NCBI GenBank assembly: GCA_004558535.1
Contig: SFCP01000092.1
Coordinates: 1 to 14,117 of the forward strand
Origin: Bacteroidales bacterium
Lineage (GTDB): Bacteria; Bacteroidota; Bacteroidia; Bacteroidales; Bacteroidaceae
Length of the DNA: 14,117 nucleotides
Direction of reading: 5' to 3'
This document shows, piece by piece, positions 10,800 through 14,117 of the stretch; the first letter of the stretch is position 1, and each line of letters starts with the position of its first letter. The notes under the pieces were generated by a model. It saw only the letters and a program-made list of their open reading frames with translations, was not told the DNA's origin and made no database searches. A program made the translations under genes and the position numbers.

Positions 10800-12373
10800 A
10801 TGGCGGACATAAAGCGAAAATCCATCGCAAAGCTTTGCCTGGCGCTGGGGCTGTTCATTCTGGCAGGCGTTTTCCGGCAGCTGGATCGCCTGGCCGCGCC
10901 GCTGCCCTCCGCTGTATGTTTTTTGCTGACCAATTTGATCTATATCGGCCTGGCCATGGCGTGGGGCTTTTCCATATCGCGTAGAATTCTGCACTGCGAC
11001 GATCGGCGGTGGCTGCTGCTTGGATGCGCCATGACTGTGCTGTGGCTGTTTCTGCGCACGGTCAAGTATCGCTTTTTCAGCGGCGATACCATTACGCGCC
11101 ATCTGTGGTATCTGTATTACGTGCCGCAGATTTTAGCGCCGCTGTTCAGCCTGTTCGTCGCGCTGCAGCTGGGGCGGCGGGAGGGCGCCGCGTTTTCTCG
11201 CAGGTGGTATCTGCTGTTCATTCCTGCTGCGCTGCTGATCGGCGGCATTCTGAGCAACGATCTGCACCAGATGGCATTTCGATCCGTGCCGGGCGCTGCG
11301 ACGCTGCAAGCGGATTATACCCACGGCTGGATGTACTACCTCGCCATGACGTGGATTGTTGGGCTGCTGCTGGCGACAGGTATTATCGTCTACCGCAAAT
11401 GCCGCATATCAGAAAGCAGGCGATACGCATGGGTGCCGCTCTGTGCTTTTCTGAGCGGAATTGTGTTGTGTGCGCTGAGCTTCGCGAATACCTACACCTT
11501 CCACAAGATGCCGGAATGCTTCTGCCTGACATTTGCGGCGTTCTGGGAGAGCTGCCTGCAGGTGGGGCTGAGGGGCGCCCCGTCTACCGCGCCCAAAACG
11601 CGCCTGACCTTACGGCCGGTCAACTGGACGCAGCGGCGCGCGAAGCGATTCTTCTGAACGCAGACACGCGGCTGCAAAGCGCGCCGGTGCAGGACGGGCG
11701 CGTGTACTGGGTGGAGGATATTTCAAAAATCAATCGGATTCAGGGACAGCTTGCCGAAATCAACGCCCGGCTTTCGGAGGAAAACGAGCTGATCCAGGCA
11801 GAAAATGAACTGAAGCGTCAGCGCGCGCAGATTGAAGAAAAGAACCGGCTCATGGACGAGATGATCGCGCTCGTGCAGCCCCAGCTGCTTCAAATCAACC
11901 GGCTTCTGGAAGAAGAAAACGCGCAAGCACTGAACGTTCAAAATCTGAAGCAGGTCTGTCTGCTGGGCGCGTATGTCAAGCGACGGGTCAATCTGGCGCT
12001 GATCTGCGATCAGAAAACAGTCGTTCCCGTAGACGAGCTGGCCCACTGCATCCAGGAATCGCTGACTTATCTGACGCAGTACGGCGCTGTTTGCGCGCTG
12101 CATCAGGAGGGAAAGGGCAGCGTGAGCAGCCGCGACGTGCAGACCGCCTACGACTTCTTTGAGGATTGTCTGGAGGCCGCGCTGCCCTCGCTCAGCGCGC
12201 TGATGGTGCGTGTGGAATGCAGCGAGCGCTTTTCCATTCGCCTGATGATGGAAGACGCGGCAGGGCTCCCGAAGGCGGACAAATACAGGGCTCTGGGGAA
12301 GCTGACCATCGACGATGCAGACGGCGCGCTGTGTGCGACGCTCTCTCCTGACTGGGGAGGTGTGCGTGCATGA
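10800..12373 (+). pseudogene. 7TM sensor protein with coiled coil, frameshifted by an internal deletion
   Basis: The first frame (10800 to about 11570) encodes a 7TM membrane module. Hydrophobic segments lie near residues 9-28, 37-59, 70-92, 102-124, 134-153, 175-197 and 208-231, like the 7TM input region of some histidine kinases. It is in frame through FWESCLQVGL. Then the frame changes. The continuing product (AEGRPVYRAQNAPDLTAGQL onward, to TGA at 12371-12373) has DGRVYWVEDISKINRI and a long coiled coil (about 11725-11930). Next come LGAYVKRRVNLALI and a helical to mixed tail ending PDWGGVRA. I see no H-box and no N or G box of an ATPase, so this protein would sense but not phosphorylate. 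Homologues I recall have a short conserved linker where the jump occurs, so a non-multiple-of-three deletion near 11565-11575 explains it. GGAGG lies seven bases before the ATG. Its stop overlaps the next start as ATGA. Confidence 0.75.
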
Positions 12374-13548
12374 ATACGCTTCACGCCGGTTTGATGTGCA
12401 CGGTGCTGCTGACGGGAACAATTGCCAGTCTGTTTGGCTGCATGAGCGCCGTGCGCCGCCACCGCCGCTTTGCGTTCGCAGCTTGTCTGGCAATCGCTTC
12501 GCTGGATTTTGCAGTGCTGGCGGTATTGCTTTCCCGTCTGCCGGGAAGCGAGACCCTTGCCCCGGTTCCATGGACGGCAGCCGCATTGTCCCTGACGGCG
12601 CTCAGCCTTTTTGCGTCCTTCACGCTGTGGCATAAAAGCAGGCGGCAGCTTTCGCCGATTTCCGTTAAGGAAAGCTGCGACCATCTGCCCAGCGCGCTAT
12701 GCTTTGCATATGAAAACGGCCAGCCTTGCCTGAAAAACCTGAAAATGGATGAGCTGAGCCATCTGCTCACGGGCGAAGCGCTACTCAACGCGAACGTTTT
12801 CTGGGAAACGATTGAGTCGCAGCCCATCGTCACGCTGGAAAATGGTCAGACATGGAGCTTCGAGCGTGTGCAGATGGAGATGTCCGGAAGAACTGTTTAC
12901 CAGATCACGGGCACAAACATCACCGAGGAAGCGCGGCTCCAGCGGGAACTGGAAAAGGACAATCTTCGCCTGAAAGACATGAACAGGCACGTGCAGGAGG
13001 CGACGCGGGAAAAGGAGATCCTGCACGCCAAAACCCGCGTGCATGATGAGATTGGCCATGCGCTGCTGCAAACCCGGCAGTTCCTGGCTGGCACGCAAGG
13101 CGACGCTGCGCGCGTCTGCGCCGCCTGGCGGCAGAATACGCAGCTTTTGCTGGCAAAATATGCCGATGAACAGCGCACGGACGCTTTTGAGCAGCTTGCC
13201 CGTGCCGCGCAGGCCATCGGCGTGACCATTGCGCGCAGCGGCGCATTTCCTCAGGAAGGGACGGAGAGCGCGCAGCTGGTGGAAGCCGCTGCCCATGAGT
13301 GCCTGACCAACCTGGTGCGCCACGCAGGCGGCACGCGGCTGGAAATCATCAGCGAGAAGACCGCGTCCGGTTGGCGCGTTCGTTATCTCAACGACGGCGC
13401 TGTGCCTTCCGGCCCCATCGTCGAGGGCAGCGGCCTGACCGCGCTGCGCGCTCGGACGGAGGCGGCAGGTGGCGCGATGGAGATTATTCACGCCCCGCGC
13501 TTTGAGCTGACGCTGACATTGCCCGAGGAAAGGCAGGAAATTCCATGA
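12370..13548 (+). CDS. Sensor histidine kinase with three N-terminal membrane segments
   Basis: A 392-residue, apparently complete kinase. Membrane segments lie near residues 4-24, 34-57 and 66-87. A cytoplasmic PAS-like region (about 100-185) follows, ending ITGTNITEEARLQRELEKD, which leads into a coiled coil. The phosphoacceptor box is TRVHDEIGHALLQTRQFL with His225, as in HisKA_3-like kinases that pair with NarL-type regulators. The ATPase domain has an N box (AAAHECLTNLVRHAGG, Asn314), LNDG (341-343 region) and a G box (EGSGLTALRARTEAAGG, 352-368). It would autophosphorylate and pass phosphate to the downstream regulator. GGGGAGG at 12354-12360 is nine bases before the ATG. It overlaps the sensor upstream and the regulator downstream by ATGA, so the three are translationally coupled. 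The signal is unknown. Confidence 0.9.
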   Translation: MNTLHAGLMCTVLLTGTIASLFGCMSAVRRHRRFAFAACLAIASLDFAVLAVLLSRLPGSETLAPVPWTAAALSLTALSLFASFTLWHKSRRQLSPISVKESCDHLPSALCFAYENGQPCLKNLKMDELSHLLTGEALLNANVFWETIESQPIVTLENGQTWSFERVQMEMSGRTVYQITGTNITEEARLQRELEKDNLRLKDMNRHVQEATREKEILHAKTRVHDEIGHALLQTRQFLAGTQGDAARVCAAWRQNTQLLLAKYADEQRTDAFEQLARAAQAIGVTIARSGAFPQEGTESAQLVEAAAHECLTNLVRHAGGTRLEIISEKTASGWRVRYLNDGAVPSGPIVEGSGLTALRARTEAAGGAMEIIHAPRFELTLTLPEERQEIP

Positions 13549-14117
13549 AATACAAAGTCATGATTGTCGCTGCGAATTCAGGCGTCGGAGCACTTCGAGG
13601 TGGCGCTGTCCATCGACAACGCCGCGCTGGCGGATGTGTATTGCCTGCGTTTCCCGGTGGATTTGATCCTGATGGACGTGGTGACCCGAAATGGCGAAAG
13701 CGGCCTGGACGCAGCGGAGCGGATCAAGCGCGCCTTCCCGCAGATCAAGATCATCATCGTGACCTCCATGCCGGAGCGCGCCTTCCCGCAGATCAAGATC
13801 ATCATCGTGACCTCCATGCCGGAATGCTCCTATCTGAGCCGCGCACGGGAAATCGGGGTGGAGAGCTTCTGGTACAAGGAGGAGCAGCGCGAAAGCCTGC
13901 TGGACGTGATGGAACGCACGATGGCGGGCGAATCCGTCTATCCCGACGCGACGCCGGAGCTGCAATTAGGGCTTACCAGCAGCTATGAATTCACCGACCG
14001 CGAGCTGGAGGTGCTGCGCGAAATGACCGGCGGCGATACCAATCAGGAGATCGCCGAGCGACTGCACATGTCCGTGGCGACCGTCAAGACGCACATCCTC
14101 AACATGCTGGAAAAAAC
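13545..14117 (+). pseudogene. NarL/LuxR-type response regulator, damaged N-terminus, cut by window edge
   Basis: The start (ATG 13545, overlapping the kinase stop) reads MKYKVMIVA in frame. The rest of the protein is in the next frame, from about 13573: RIQASEHFEVALSIDNAAL, then VDLILMDVVTRNG with the phospho-accepting Asp of LMD. SFWYKEE follows, with the conserved Lys region, and then a LuxR-type helix-turn-helix: FTDRELEVLREMTGGDTNQ and IAERLHMSVATVKTHILNML. It runs off the right edge. The join near 13569-13573 lacks the acidic pocket segment after beta-1, normally about 20 residues. In addition, a perfect 48-bp tandem repeat (13727-13774 and 13775-13822) doubles the 16 residues RAFPQIKIIIVTSMPE. 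Neither change is compatible with a normal receiver fold. It would act as the DNA-binding output of the kinase upstream. Confidence 0.85.
13727..13822 (+). repeat. Perfect 48-bp tandem duplication within the receiver domain
   Basis: Bases 13727-13774 and 13775-13822 are identical. The match extends one base further and then differs at 13776 (G) versus 13824 (A). The unit is 16 codons, so the reading frame is kept. It repeats the end of helix 3 and all of strand 4 of the receiver. Confidence 0.97.

Noticed and set aside
11723..12586. A 287-codon minus-strand frame opposite the sensor and kinase genes
   Set aside because: It mirrors the coiled-coil codons on the other strand and crosses a gene boundary with no start signal.
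13727..13822. CRISPR-like or other functional direct repeat
   Set aside because: There are only two abutting copies with no spacer, within a coding sequence. It is a tandem duplication.
13545..13988. Frame-0 continuation of the response regulator (GVGALRGGAVHRQRR onward)
   Set aside because: It is the out-of-frame reading after the join near 13570. The true receiver and LuxR domains are in the next frame.

Overview
The window looks like a Bacillota genome of class Clostridia, probably an uncultured gut lineage. This rests on the 16S and 23S signature stretches, the 16S-Ala-Ile-23S-5S-Asn operon order, strong AGGAGG-type ribosome binding sites, moderately high GC coding DNA and the protein families present. 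Placement near Christensenellales or Oscillospirales is a guess from memory that I could not test. Several lesions suggest the window may come from a metagenome assembly.

Layout. Bases 1-198 are an rRNA leader. An rRNA operon on the plus strand follows: 16S, tRNA-Ala(TGC), tRNA-Ile(GAT), 23S, 5S, a 13-bp hairpin, tRNA-Asn(GTT) and a strong intrinsic terminator ending near 5226. Next come a putative papain-fold cysteine peptidase-like protein (5335-6168) and, convergent with it and overlapping at the stop codons, a truncated secreted GLUG-type protein (6165-6764, minus). Bases 6858-7215 hold a decayed fragment on the minus strand that resembles the C-terminal domain of a TetR-type regulator. 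A good SigA promoter sits inside that remnant and drives a plus-strand cassette: a small P-loop kinase-like protein, an Ogt-type DNA repair methyltransferase (ATGA overlap), an HD-domain phosphohydrolase and a macrodomain protein with a helical, HTH-like C-terminal region. A hairpin with a T-run separates the macrodomain gene from a von Willebrand factor A (MIDAS) gene.

The right end carries a three-gene signalling operon joined by two ATGA overlaps: a 7TM sensor with a coiled coil and no recognisable ATPase, a complete sensor histidine kinase with three membrane segments, and a NarL/LuxR-type response regulator cut by the window edge. This is a split two-component system in which the 7TM protein probably supplies the input.

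The strongest observation is a set of lesions. Both large rRNAs lack internal blocks that are nearly universal in bacteria: about 31 nt and about 55-60 nt from 16S, and about 120 nt from the peptidyl-transferase region of 23S. The 7TM sensor and the response regulator each lose a stretch with a frame change, and the response regulator also carries a perfect 48-bp in-frame tandem duplication. The GLUG protein breaks off at its GLUG motif. Most of these fall at sequence that is highly conserved or repeated among homologues. The simplest reading is assembly collapse or misjoining at conserved sequence. If raw reads span these junctions, the locus would instead be a decayed rRNA operon and signalling operon. 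I see no CRISPR array, insertion sequence, attachment site or phage module.
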